Shown here: positions 1 to 6,614 of the stretch, one piece after another | Numbering within the stretch: the first letter of the stretch is position 1 | Layout: the number at the start of each line of letters is the position of its first letter | Origin: Candidatus Bipolaricaulota bacterium | Lineage (GTDB): Bacteria > Bipolaricaulota > Bipolaricaulia > Bipolaricaulales > Bipolaricaulaceae | Assembly (NCBI GenBank): GCA_027027485.1 | Contig: JALVLL010000166.1 | Location: 1 to 10,369, forward strand | Direction of reading: 5' to 3' | DNA: 10,369 nucleotides | Made by a program: the position numbers and the translations under genes | The notes under the pieces: generated by a model | Told to the model about the DNA's origin: nothing | The model's input: only the letters and a program-made list of their open reading frames with translations | Database searches by the model: none

Positions 1-160
1 GTTGGGGGGTAAGACCACGGTGCTCGCGGTGCACGTGGAGTACGCCCACCGGCATCCGGCATCCTTCCCCGTGGGGATCGTGGTCCAGTGTTGGGCCGAC
101 CGCAGGGCCCGGGTAGTGATCTCGCCTTCCGGCGAGATCACGGTGATGGGTGATGCGTGA
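1..160 (+). CDS. Class I fumarate hydratase alpha subunit, C-terminal end (partial)
   Basis: The reading frame is open from base 2 to a TGA at 158-160 and gives the last 52 residues of a protein that begins before the window. The residues LGGKTTVLAVHVEYAHRHPA and then QCWADRRA are the conserved C-terminal signature of the alpha (Fe-S) subunit of two-subunit class I fumarases and the related tartrate dehydratases. The enzyme hydrates fumarate to malate in the cytoplasm using a [4Fe-4S] cluster held by three cysteines. The Cys in QCWADRRA is probably one of them (family knowledge, not provable from this fragment). The beta subunit follows 79 bp downstream. The final codons (VMGDA-stop) are written in the 7-bp repeat described separately, so the extreme C-terminus is probably not conserved. 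Fumarase is favoured over tartrate dehydratase because a malic enzyme lies in the same operon. Confidence 0.9.
   Translation, partial: LGGKTTVLAVHVEYAHRHPASFPVGIVVQCWADRRARVVISPSGEITVMGDA
116..141 (+). promoter_or_regulatory. 11-bp perfect hairpin in the 3' end of the fumarase alpha gene
   Basis: GTGATCTCGCC (116-126) and GGCGAGATCAC (131-141) are exact reverse complements separated by the 4-nt loop TTCC. The hairpin lies within the coding sequence (residues around VISPSGEIT) about 20 nt before the stop codon. No T-run follows, so it is not a standard intrinsic terminator. By inference it could stabilise or process the mRNA between the alpha and beta cistrons, but coding constraint alone could also produce it. 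Confidence 0.6.
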
Positions 161-228
161 TCTGTGATGAGTGGAAAAGGCTTCAGATGAAACCCGTCAC
201 CCATCACTCATCACCGATTACCCGTCAC
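143..228. repeat. Facing arrays of 7-bp repeats (GTGATNN and its complement)
   Basis: The left arm (143-174) is four consecutive heptads GTGATGG, GTGATGC, GTGATCT and GTGATGA, followed by GTGG. The right arm (193-228) is CCCGTCA, CCCATCA, CTCATCA, CCGATTA and CCCGTCA, the same unit in reverse complement. The ungapped arms match at about 24 of 32 positions, so the RNA could fold into a long imperfect hairpin around an 18-nt spacer. The array covers the fumarase alpha stop codon and ends just before the ribosome binding site of the beta subunit. Heptanucleotide tandem repeats of this general kind are known in cyanobacteria and other genomes. The origin and role here are unknown. Confidence 0.75.
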
Positions 229-239
229 GGAGGTACGGC

Positions 240-827
240 ATGGGTAAAGAGCTGAGGACACCGATACCCGAAGAGGAGATCAGGGCCCTCAGGGCGGGGG
301 ATGTGATCTATGTTTCCGGGGTCCTCTTCACCGCCCGGGACGAGGCCCACAAGGTCCTCCTGGAGAAGGGAGCGCCGTTTCCGTTGGAGGGATTGGCCCT
401 GTTCCACTGTGGTCCTGTGGTGCGGAAGGCGGGAGATACCTGGGAGGTGATCGCCGCCGGCCCTACCACCTCCATGCGCATGGAATCCATGGAGCCTGAG
501 TTCCTGCGGAAATTCAAGCCCCGGGTGATCGTGGGGAAGGGCGGAATGGGAGAGGGGACCTTGAGGGCCCTCGCGGAGGTGGGGGCGGTCTACTGCCATT
601 TCACCGGCGGCGCCGGGGCCCTGGCCGCGCAGAGGATCAAGGGGGTGAGGGAGGTCCACTACCTGGATGAGCTCGGGATCCCCGAGGCCGTTTGGGTCTT
701 CGAGGTGGAGCGATTCGGACCGCTGGTGGTGGCCATGGATTCCCACGGCCGCTCCCTCTACGCCGAGGTGGGGGCGGAGGTCAAGCGCAATTTGGAAAAG
801 GTCCTCGGCCGGACGAAGGAGGGATGA
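240..827 (+). CDS. Class I fumarate hydratase beta subunit
   Basis: This 195-residue protein is the beta (C-terminal domain) subunit of a two-subunit, iron-sulfur class I fumarase. It pairs with the alpha subunit encoded just upstream to interconvert fumarate and L-malate. Family motifs are SGVLFTARDEAHK (26-38), HCGP (56-59), GPTTSMRM (74-81), VGKGGM (98-103) and TGGAGALAA (122-130). The length fits the usual beta subunit of about 180-200 residues. I chose the ATG at 240 because GGAGG (229-233) sits 6 nt before it. The frame can be extended to a GTG at 171, but that extra stretch is the 7-bp repeat array and does not look like coding sequence. The malic enzyme gene starts on the next base after the stop. 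L-tartrate dehydratase beta is the main alternative, but malic enzyme in the operon favours fumarase. Confidence 0.92.
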   Translation: MGKELRTPIPEEEIRALRAGDVIYVSGVLFTARDEAHKVLLEKGAPFPLEGLALFHCGPVVRKAGDTWEVIAAGPTTSMRMESMEPEFLRKFKPRVIVGKGGMGEGTLRALAEVGAVYCHFTGGAGALAAQRIKGVREVHYLDELGIPEAVWVFEVERFGPLVVAMDSHGRSLYAEVGAEVKRNLEKVLGRTKEG

Positions 828-2186
828 ATGGAGGAACGCAAGCCCACCGTCGAGGAACTCCTGGAAAAGGCCAAGGAGCCTGCGAGGAAGGCCCCATCAT
901 GGCACGCCTTCTATCGGGGAAAGGTGGGGACGGCCCTGAAGTGCGCCATCAGGGGCTACGAGGACTTCGCCATCTGGTATACCCCCGGGGTGGCCCAGCC
1001 CTGCCGGGAGATCCACGCCGACCCGGAGAAGGTCTTCGAGTACACCAACAAGGGGAACATGGTGGCGGTGGTCTCGGATGGGACCCGGGTCCTAGGCCTC
1101 GGCGATATCGGCCCCGAGGCGGCCCTCCCGGTGATGGAGGGGAAGGCCATCCTCTTCAAATACCTCGGCGGGGTGGACGCCTTCCCCGTGACCATCGACA
1201 CGAAAGACCCCGACGAGCTCATCCAGGCGGTGAAGTGGATCGCGCCGGCCTTCGGGGGGATAAACCTCGAGGACATCGCTTCCCCAAAGTGTTTCTACGT
1301 CCTCGATCGCCTGCGGGCCGAGCTCGAGATCCCTGTTTGGCACGATGACCAGCAGGGCACGGCCTCCATCACCCTCGCCGGGGTGATAAACGCCCTGAAG
1401 GTGGTGGGGAAGGACCCCCGTCGAGTCACCTACGCCGTGATCGGCGCCGGGGCGGCCAACATCGCCTTCGTGCGGGTGCTCATCGCCTACGGGGTTCCCC
1501 CCGGGAACATCGTCATGGTGGACTCCAAGGGGATCCTCCACAAAGGGCGCGAGGACCTGGAGGCCAAGAAGGACGAGAACCCCTACAAGTGGAAGTACGC
1601 CTGCGAGACCAACGCCGAGGGGAGGACCGGGGGGATAGCCGAGGCGTTGGAGGGCGCGGACGTGTGTGTGGCTGCTTCCAGGCCCGGTCCTGGCGTCATA
1701 AAGCCCGAGTGGATCTCCAGAATGGCCAAGGACTCCATCGTCTTCGCCTGTGCCAACCCCATCCCGGAGATCTGGCCCTGGGAGGCGAAGGAGGCCGGCG
1801 CCCGCATCGTCGGCACCGGGAGGAGCGACTTCCCCAACCAGATCAACAACTCCCTGGGCTTCCCGGGGATCTTCCGCGGGACCCTGGACGTCTTCGCCCG
1901 CACCATCACCGATGAGATGGCCATCGCCGCCGCGGAGGCCATCGCCAAGACCGCCGAGGAGAAGGGCCTGAGGGAGGACTACATCGTTCCCACCATGGCG
2001 GAGTGGGAGGTGTTCATCAACGAGGCGGTGGCGGTGGCGAAGAAGGCCATCGAACAGGGGATCGCCCGGCGGATCCTCTCCGAGGACGAACTCGTGCGCC
2101 AGGCCGAGCGGATGATCAAGTACGCCCGCGAGGAAGTGGAGATCCTCATGCGAGAGGGCCACATCCCACCGCCACCGGGAACTTGA
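828..2186 (+). CDS. Malic enzyme (malate dehydrogenase, oxaloacetate-decarboxylating)
   Basis: This cytoplasmic enzyme of 452 residues oxidatively decarboxylates L-malate to pyruvate and CO2 with NAD(P)+ and a divalent metal. The N-terminal malic domain shows YTPGVAQPCREI (51-62, with the proposed catalytic Tyr51), SDGTRVLGLGDIG (83-95), MEGKAILFK (103-111, catalytic-type Lys106), NLEDI (146-150) and WHDDQQGTA (171-179). The acidic residues of the last two are the family's metal ligands. The C-terminal Rossmann domain has IGAGAANIA (205-213), VDSKG (231-235), CANPIPEI (308-315) and GRSDFPNQINNSLGFPG (331-347). Cofactor choice cannot be read with certainty. The start ATG directly follows the fumarase beta TGA (825-827), and AAGGAGGG (816-823) is its ribosome binding site, so the two are translationally coupled. 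It is somewhat longer than typical small bacterial malic enzymes (about 380-430 residues), and the extra length includes a Pro-rich tail. Confidence 0.96.
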   Translation: MEERKPTVEELLEKAKEPARKAPSWHAFYRGKVGTALKCAIRGYEDFAIWYTPGVAQPCREIHADPEKVFEYTNKGNMVAVVSDGTRVLGLGDIGPEAALPVMEGKAILFKYLGGVDAFPVTIDTKDPDELIQAVKWIAPAFGGINLEDIASPKCFYVLDRLRAELEIPVWHDDQQGTASITLAGVINALKVVGKDPRRVTYAVIGAGAANIAFVRVLIAYGVPPGNIVMVDSKGILHKGREDLEAKKDENPYKWKYACETNAEGRTGGIAEALEGADVCVAASRPGPGVIKPEWISRMAKDSIVFACANPIPEIWPWEAKEAGARIVGTGRSDFPNQINNSLGFPGIFRGTLDVFARTITDEMAIAAAEAIAKTAEEKGLREDYIVPTMAEWEVFINEAVAVAKKAIEQGIARRILSEDELVRQAERMIKYAREEVEILMREGHIPPPPGT

Positions 2187-2200
2187 TGGCTACACGAGGC

Positions 2201-2228
2201 AAAAAGCGCTCCGCTGTTGTAATGCGGA
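2201..2228 (-). terminator. Possible weak terminator of the WD40 gene
   Basis: Read on the minus strand, TCCGC and GCGGA form a 5-bp stem with a 9-nt loop (2228-2210). GCGC and then a TTTTT run (2205-2201) follow. It lies about 60 nt beyond the WD40 gene's final stop, between two convergent genes. The stem is short and the T-run is displaced by 4 nt, so the call is tentative. Confidence 0.25.
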
Positions 2229-2285
2229 TCCCATGACCCACGTTCTGAGCCGGATCATGGGGGAGCCGGGCGGACCTCGGAAAGT

Positions 2286-2786
2286 TCACGGGCCCATCGG
2301 CACCCCCCAGACCCATATCAGGCCGTCTTTTCCGATCATGTACAGCTTCGTCCCATCGGGGGAGAAGTAGAACTGGGCGGCTCCGGAACCTTCGGAGAAG
2401 GTGGAGACCAAGGCCTGCAGAACCTCCCCCGTTTTCCCGTCGAGGATCAATCCCCGGGAACCGCCCACCACCAGGCGTCCATCGGGGGAGAAGGCCAGCG
2501 TCTTACCGTATAGGTCCCCCTGCCACACTAGCTTGCGGGTCTTCACGTCGAACAAGGCCATCCGCGGACGCCCCTCGCCGATCGCAGCCAGGTAGCGGCC
2601 GTCCGGCGAGAAGAGCACCCTGAAGGGATCTAGGTTGAATCCGCCGAACTCCAGGTCGATATCGCCCATCGTCCTCCCCCTTTCCACGTCCCACAGGCGC
2701 ACCTTATTGGGGAAGTGGCCGTCCACCGCCAGTAGCCTCCCATCCGGGGAAAACGCCACGGAATCAGGATCCGAGGGGACATCCCT
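2286..2786 (-). pseudogene. 3' part of the WD40 repeat protein gene, cut off by an in-frame TGA
   Basis: This is the continuation, in the same reading frame, of the secreted WD40 gene at 2787-4349. After the TGA (codon 521 of the full frame) there are 166 more sense codons to a stop at 2286. They carry four further blade motifs: SPDGRLLAVDG (534-544), SPDGRYLAAIG (581-591), SPDGRLVVGG (621-630) and SPDGTKLYMIG (663-673), with endings such as VRLWDVE and LIWVWGV. The earliest internal start in this stretch is a GTG at 2759 with no ribosome binding site before it, so independent translation is unlikely. The undamaged frame suggests a recent nonsense mutation, a sequencing error or readthrough, not an old pseudogene. 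Confidence 0.75.
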
Positions 2787-4349
2787 TCACACCCGCAGCT
2801 GCCGTCCGCTCTTCGGATCCCACAGCACAAGGGCCTTTCGGACGAATTCCACCGAGGCCAGGTAGCGGCCGTCGGGCGAGAAGGCCACGGCCGAAAGATT
2901 CACCGGCGATTCCTTCTTGCCCCTTTTCAGACGGAACTTCACTTTCCCTTTGGCCACGTCCCACAGCCAGAGGGCTTCATCTTGGTAGCCCACCGCGGCC
3001 AAGCGCCCGTCCGGCGACAGGGAGAGCTCGTGGACCTCGTAACCTCCGCCCCGCAGCCTGCCCACCTCTTCCCCGTTGGAAGCGTTCACCAGCACCACCG
3101 TGTCCTCCTCGGAGAAGGCGAGCAGCGAGGCCTGCGGAGCGTAACCGGTCGCCAAGGTCACCACGTCACCTCGGTACCCCGGTACCGTCCCGAGGGGGCT
3201 TCCTGTGGAGGCATCGAACACCTCCAAGAGGGAACCGGCCCACTGCACCAGGACCCGCTTCCCGTCCGGGGACACGCGGAGCCGCACCACTTCCCGGAGG
3301 GAGGGATCGCCCTTCCAGGTGGCCGCTCTCCTCCTCCCCTGGAGGTCCCACACCACCACACCTCCGTCCAGGCGCCCGTACAGGAGTCGCCCGTCGGGGA
3401 GAAAGGCCAGTGCCTGGCAGTTCCCACCTACTTGCTGAGGGGGTAGCGGTTGGCCGGTACCCAAACTATATCCCCGCAACACGCCGTCATCCCCGGCGAA
3501 GAGTACATCCCGGCCGTCCGGGGAGAAGGCCACCGCGAAGGCCGGCCGGTACCACTTCCCGGACTCGGGGATTATCCGGAAGGCGGGCTCGTTACTGCCG
3601 GGCTCCACTCTCCACACATAACCCTTGCCGTTAAGCACCCCGGCCAACCATCGGCCATCCGGGGAAACGGTGAGGGAGGTGGGGCCTCCCCAGCCGTCCT
3701 CCCCCATGGCATAGGTGCCGAACCACGAGACATCCCCCGCTTCGAGGTTCTGTACATCCCAGACCTCGACCTTGCCCCAATCCCCTACGGCCAAGTAGCG
3801 GCCGTCCGGGGAGAAGGTGAGGTCGAACGGGGGCCAGCCGAAGCCCGTGATCTCGGCGACCACCTCCCAACTAGCAGTGTCCAGCACCTTCACCACTGGG
3901 AGCCCCCTTTTGGTGATCACCAATGGACCGGCGAAGCTCACGGCCATGAAGCGGCCGTCGGGGGTAAAGGCGATGTGTCGCACCCGGGCATCATCGAAAA
4001 AGGCCTCACCCCGCAGCACGATCGTTTCCCCCGACTCCAGCTCCACCGGGAACGCGAAGTCAGCGTAGTCTCCTTTTCTCACTATCGGTATGTACTCGGC
4101 TTCCTCGAGGGTTTGGGCATCGTGCAGGTACACCCCCAAGCCGGCGGGGACGGCCAGATATCGGCCATCGGGGGTCCATTCCGCTCCTCCGGCCACTCCC
4201 TTTCCCCAGCGGGCCAACACGGCCAGCCGATCCACGTTCTCCGGGGTGATGGAGGCCAAGTTCGCGGGAACCGTCCTCGACGAGGCGGCCCCTAGAACGA
4301 AGGTCGCTAAAAACAAAAATATAAACGCAAAGGATCTCTTCCTTTCCAT
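2787..4349 (-). CDS. Secreted WD40-type beta-propeller repeat protein (interrupted after repeat 10)
   Basis: This encodes an exported protein of unknown function, 520 residues up to the in-frame TGA at 2789-2787. The N-terminus MERKRSFAFIFLFLATFVLG followed by AASS is a signal peptide. The body is a string of WD40-like blades marked by a [ST]PDGR turn and a W/F-D strand end. Motifs lie at residues 59, 129, 180, 229, 276, 317 (LPDGR), 360, a degenerate one near 403 (YAPQA), 445 and 491. Four more follow the TGA, giving 14 in all, which fits two seven-bladed propellers. Such folds are scaffolds for binding, and no catalytic residues are evident. The start is ATG 4349 because GGAGG (4360-4356) lies 6 nt upstream. 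A TTG at 4355 is in frame but too close to that site. A sigma70-like promoter precedes it. Truncated here, the second propeller would have only three blades and would probably not fold. Confidence 0.85.
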   Translation of the reverse strand: MERKRSFAFIFLFLATFVLGAASSRTVPANLASITPENVDRLAVLARWGKGVAGGAEWTPDGRYLAVPAGLGVYLHDAQTLEEAEYIPIVRKGDYADFAFPVELESGETIVLRGEAFFDDARVRHIAFTPDGRFMAVSFAGPLVITKRGLPVVKVLDTASWEVVAEITGFGWPPFDLTFSPDGRYLAVGDWGKVEVWDVQNLEAGDVSWFGTYAMGEDGWGGPTSLTVSPDGRWLAGVLNGKGYVWRVEPGSNEPAFRIIPESGKWYRPAFAVAFSPDGRDVLFAGDDGVLRGYSLGTGQPLPPQQVGGNCQALAFLPDGRLLYGRLDGGVVVWDLQGRRRAATWKGDPSLREVVRLRVSPDGKRVLVQWAGSLLEVFDASTGSPLGTVPGYRGDVVTLATGYAPQASLLAFSEEDTVVLVNASNGEEVGRLRGGGYEVHELSLSPDGRLAAVGYQDEALWLWDVAKGKVKFRLKRGKKESPVNLSAVAFSPDGRYLASVEFVRKALVLWDPKSGRQLRV

Positions 4350-4381
4350 GGACAACCTCCCTCCCGCTTCGAAGGTAAGGC

Positions 4382-4411
4382 ATTATGGCGCCGTCGATCT
4401 CCTTGCGGCAA
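4382..4411 (-). promoter_or_regulatory. Sigma70-like promoter of the WD40 gene
   Basis: On the minus strand, TTGCCG (4411-4406, -35, 4 of 6 consensus) and CATAAT (4387-4382, -10, 5 of 6) are separated by 18 nt. The start of transcription would be near 4375, leaving a leader of about 25 nt that contains the GGAGG ribosome binding site. The -10 element overlaps the ATG at 4385 that could otherwise be taken as the start of the divergent transporter gene. Confidence 0.55.
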
Positions 4412-4489
4412 GCGGTTCAAAGGTGGGCAACCCTAGCTTCCCTCCCGGAGCTGGGAAATCCGCAAAGGGCGGAATACACTCCTTCTCCC

Positions 4490-5713
4490 GTGCACACTGA
4501 AACGAAGGGGAGCGATAGCCGAATCACAGGATACACCATCCCCCTGGCCGCGGCGATGGCTTCCTCTTACACCGCCGGCTCGGCCATGGGGATGCTCCTC
4601 CAGCTTTACCTCAAATACCTCGGTGCCCCGCACATCCTCATCGCCATGGGGACCAGCGCCCGCTCCCTGGGGAGCGTATTGGGGGGCTTGGTCATGGGGA
4701 GGTTGTCCGACCGCTTCCCCCGAAAACCCTTGCTCCTTTCCGCCATGGGGCTCGGGGTGATAGGTATAGCCGGTTTGGCCCTCCTTCCTCCTGCATTCCT
4801 GGCCATCGGGGCGGGATTCGTCAGGGCCTTCGCCGGGGCCGGGCTCGCGGCGGTGTCCATGGCGCTCATCTCGGGTTTGAGTTCCACGAGAAACCGGGGC
4901 CGGAACCTCTCCTACATCACCGCCTCCCGCTCCGCGGGGCTGATGCTGGGAAAGTTGGCCGCTGGGGCCCTCCTGGGCTGGCTCGGCTTCCGCGGAAGCT
5001 TCTCCGTGCTCGCCCTCCTGCCCTTATTGGGCCTGATCGTCCTGATCCCCCTTCCCTCCGCTGGTGCCGGACGGGGTCTCGCCCAGCGGGCCGGATTCAG
5101 GATCCTTTTGGAAAGCGGCCTCCTCCCGCTCTTCGTGGGTGCCCTCCTGCGGCAGATGGGGACCACGGGGTTCTTCGCCTTCATCTACGTCTACATGGCC
5201 GATCTCGGGATATCCCCTGGTGCCATGGGGATCCTCGCGGCCCTGAACCACGCGGTCCAGGTGGTGGGGATGATCCTTTTCGGGAGGATCAGCGACGCCA
5301 TCGGGAGGAGGGCCGTCTTCCTCACGGGGTTCGGGCTCTCGGTGCTCGTTCCGCTGGTGTTCGCCTTCTCGCGGGGGCCTCTGGGGATCGGCTTGGGGTT
5401 CGCCCTTTTGGGGATCGCTTTCAGCTCGCTATACATCGGCTCCACCGCGCATCTCGGCGATAGGGTCCCCATCGAGCGCCAGGGCGAGATCATGGGGCTA
5501 TTCGACTCCAGCCGGGCCTTGGGAGGGATGTTCGGCCCCCTTATCGCGGGGATCCTGGCAGGAAGCTTCGGGCTGAGGGGAGCGTTCCTGGCCATGGCCG
5601 GGGTGAGCGCCTTGGGATTCTGTTCGGTCCTCCTTTGCCGAGGCCACGGGCGGCGTGAAAACACAGGCTCCTTCAAGGCCTCCAGGGGCCCAGGTCCTCA
5701 AGATAGGGGTTGA
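4490..5713 (+). CDS. Major facilitator superfamily (MFS) transporter
   Basis: This is an inner-membrane secondary transporter, 407 residues from the GTG at 4490, with about 12 hydrophobic segments in two halves. The MFS signature loop between helices 2 and 3 is GRLSDRFPRK (70-79), and its second-half counterpart between helices 8 and 9 is FGRISDAIGRR (264-274). A short basic loop (RGLAQRAGFR) separates the halves. These features resemble proton-coupled drug or small-solute exporters, but the substrate cannot be inferred. The start is uncertain. The frame is open back to ATG 4385, preceded by a weak AAGGTAAGG, but codons 4385-4520 have a lower GC third position than the gene body and overlap the opposing promoter. 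GTG 4490 has no clear ribosome binding site. The 3' end overlaps the convergent secreted-protein gene by 41 bp, and the tail after helix 12 is hydrophilic and probably unstructured. Confidence 0.85.
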   Translation: MHTETKGSDSRITGYTIPLAAAMASSYTAGSAMGMLLQLYLKYLGAPHILIAMGTSARSLGSVLGGLVMGRLSDRFPRKPLLLSAMGLGVIGIAGLALLPPAFLAIGAGFVRAFAGAGLAAVSMALISGLSSTRNRGRNLSYITASRSAGLMLGKLAAGALLGWLGFRGSFSVLALLPLLGLIVLIPLPSAGAGRGLAQRAGFRILLESGLLPLFVGALLRQMGTTGFFAFIYVYMADLGISPGAMGILAALNHAVQVVGMILFGRISDAIGRRAVFLTGFGLSVLVPLVFAFSRGPLGIGLGFALLGIAFSSLYIGSTAHLGDRVPIERQGEIMGLFDSSRALGGMFGPLIAGILAGSFGLRGAFLAMAGVSALGFCSVLLCRGHGRRENTGSFKASRGPGPQDRG

Positions 5714-6602
5714 AGAGGTAAGCGGTGCTGTAGGGCTCGGGAAAGGTGGCGTGATAGGCCAAAGCCTTCGCGGGGTCCAAGAACCAGTCGCCCCGGGAAA
5801 GCTCCGTCCCTAGAGCCTGGGGATATCCCCAGGGGGAGTTGGCCTTGTCCTCGCCCCAGTCGTCCCCGTCGAAGGCAGCCCCGAGCACCACGCCCCGGTA
5901 CTCGAACGGCTGATCGAAGAGCTTCCCCGGGCCGATCTCGTCGCGGTGCTGCCACAGCGTGTCGTAGATGGGCACAAGGGCGTAGGTGACTTCGCCATTG
6001 TTCCCTTCCGGCACCTCCGCGACTTCTCCCGGCCTATAGATAACCGTCCCCTTCTTAAGCTTGATCTTGTGGCCGTAGATCCCATGGCCGTAGGTCTCCA
6101 CATATATCACCGGGCGCCCGTCCTCGGTGATGATCCTCCCCCGGACACGCAGGAAGCCTCCTTTTACCGAATAATCGGCCACGTAGAGGTAGATGCGGTT
6201 GTGGGCCAGGGTCTCCAAGGCCTCGAGCCTTCCCCACTCGCTCCCGTCCTTCCTCACCACAAGCTGGATCGATTCCATGTCGTTCTCGTGGCACAGGGAG
6301 GGGAAGCACCACGGCTCGTAGTCCCGGGGGTGGAAGAGGCCGAAGAAGAGGAAATAGTGGGTCTCCGTCTCGATCACCGAGTAGTAAACGTGGGCCGAGA
6401 GGTCGCCATGGGGTTGGTTCTCCCAGTTGTTGTTCCCGATCCAATCGCCGTCGAAATCCACCCGGGTGATGTAGTCCTGGTCGCTGGCGGTCCCGTGATA
6501 GATGACGGGAGCCCAATGGAAGGCGAGTTCCCGATAGTCCGCCGCCCACCCCGGCAATGGAGCCAGGGCGGAAAGCACCAAAGCCATCGCCACCCACTTC
6601 AT
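5673..6602 (-). CDS. Secreted protein of unknown function with an HENDME motif
   Basis: This is a 309-residue exported protein that I cannot assign to a characterised family. The N-terminus MKWVAMALVLSALAPLPGWA is a signal peptide with likely cleavage after the final Ala. The mature protein is rich in aromatic residues. It has an acidic patch VDFDGDW (48-54) followed by NNNWENQ (57-63), then YYSVIETETHYFLFFGLFHP (73-92) and CFPSLCHENDMESIQLVVRK (99-118). The HENDME stretch is reminiscent of the HxGDWE region of Vps62-like (DUF946) proteins. That resemblance is tentative. The cysteines at 99 and 104 could form a disulfide after export. ATG 6602 has a strong AAAGGAGG 5-6 nt upstream, placed in the 12-nt gap after the peptidase gene, so the two genes are co-transcribed. 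The 3' end overlaps the opposing MFS gene. Confidence 0.85.
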   Translation of the reverse strand: MKWVAMALVLSALAPLPGWAADYRELAFHWAPVIYHGTASDQDYITRVDFDGDWIGNNNWENQPHGDLSAHVYYSVIETETHYFLFFGLFHPRDYEPWCFPSLCHENDMESIQLVVRKDGSEWGRLEALETLAHNRIYLYVADYSVKGGFLRVRGRIITEDGRPVIYVETYGHGIYGHKIKLKKGTVIYRPGEVAEVPEGNNGEVTYALVPIYDTLWQHRDEIGPGKLFDQPFEYRGVVLGAAFDGDDWGEDKANSPWGYPQALGTELSRGDWFLDPAKALAYHATFPEPYSTAYLFNPYLEDLGPWRP

Positions 6603-6614
6603 CGGATCCTCCTT

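Noticed and set aside
1092..2162. Long minus-strand open frame opposite the malic enzyme
   Set aside because: It mirrors the high GC third positions of malic enzyme, and its Gly/His/Leu/Asp-rich composition is typical of antisense shadows.
2230..2261. CCCATGA...TCATGGG inverted arms after the malic enzyme gene as a terminator
   Set aside because: The stem is 7 bp but the loop is 18 nt and no T-run follows, so it is not convincing as a terminator of the plus-strand operon.
2787..2789. The WD40 internal TGA as a selenocysteine codon
   Set aside because: The downstream sequence offers only a 4-bp hairpin (AGGG/CCCT) without a bacterial SECIS-like shape, and a structural blade junction is an unlikely place for selenocysteine.
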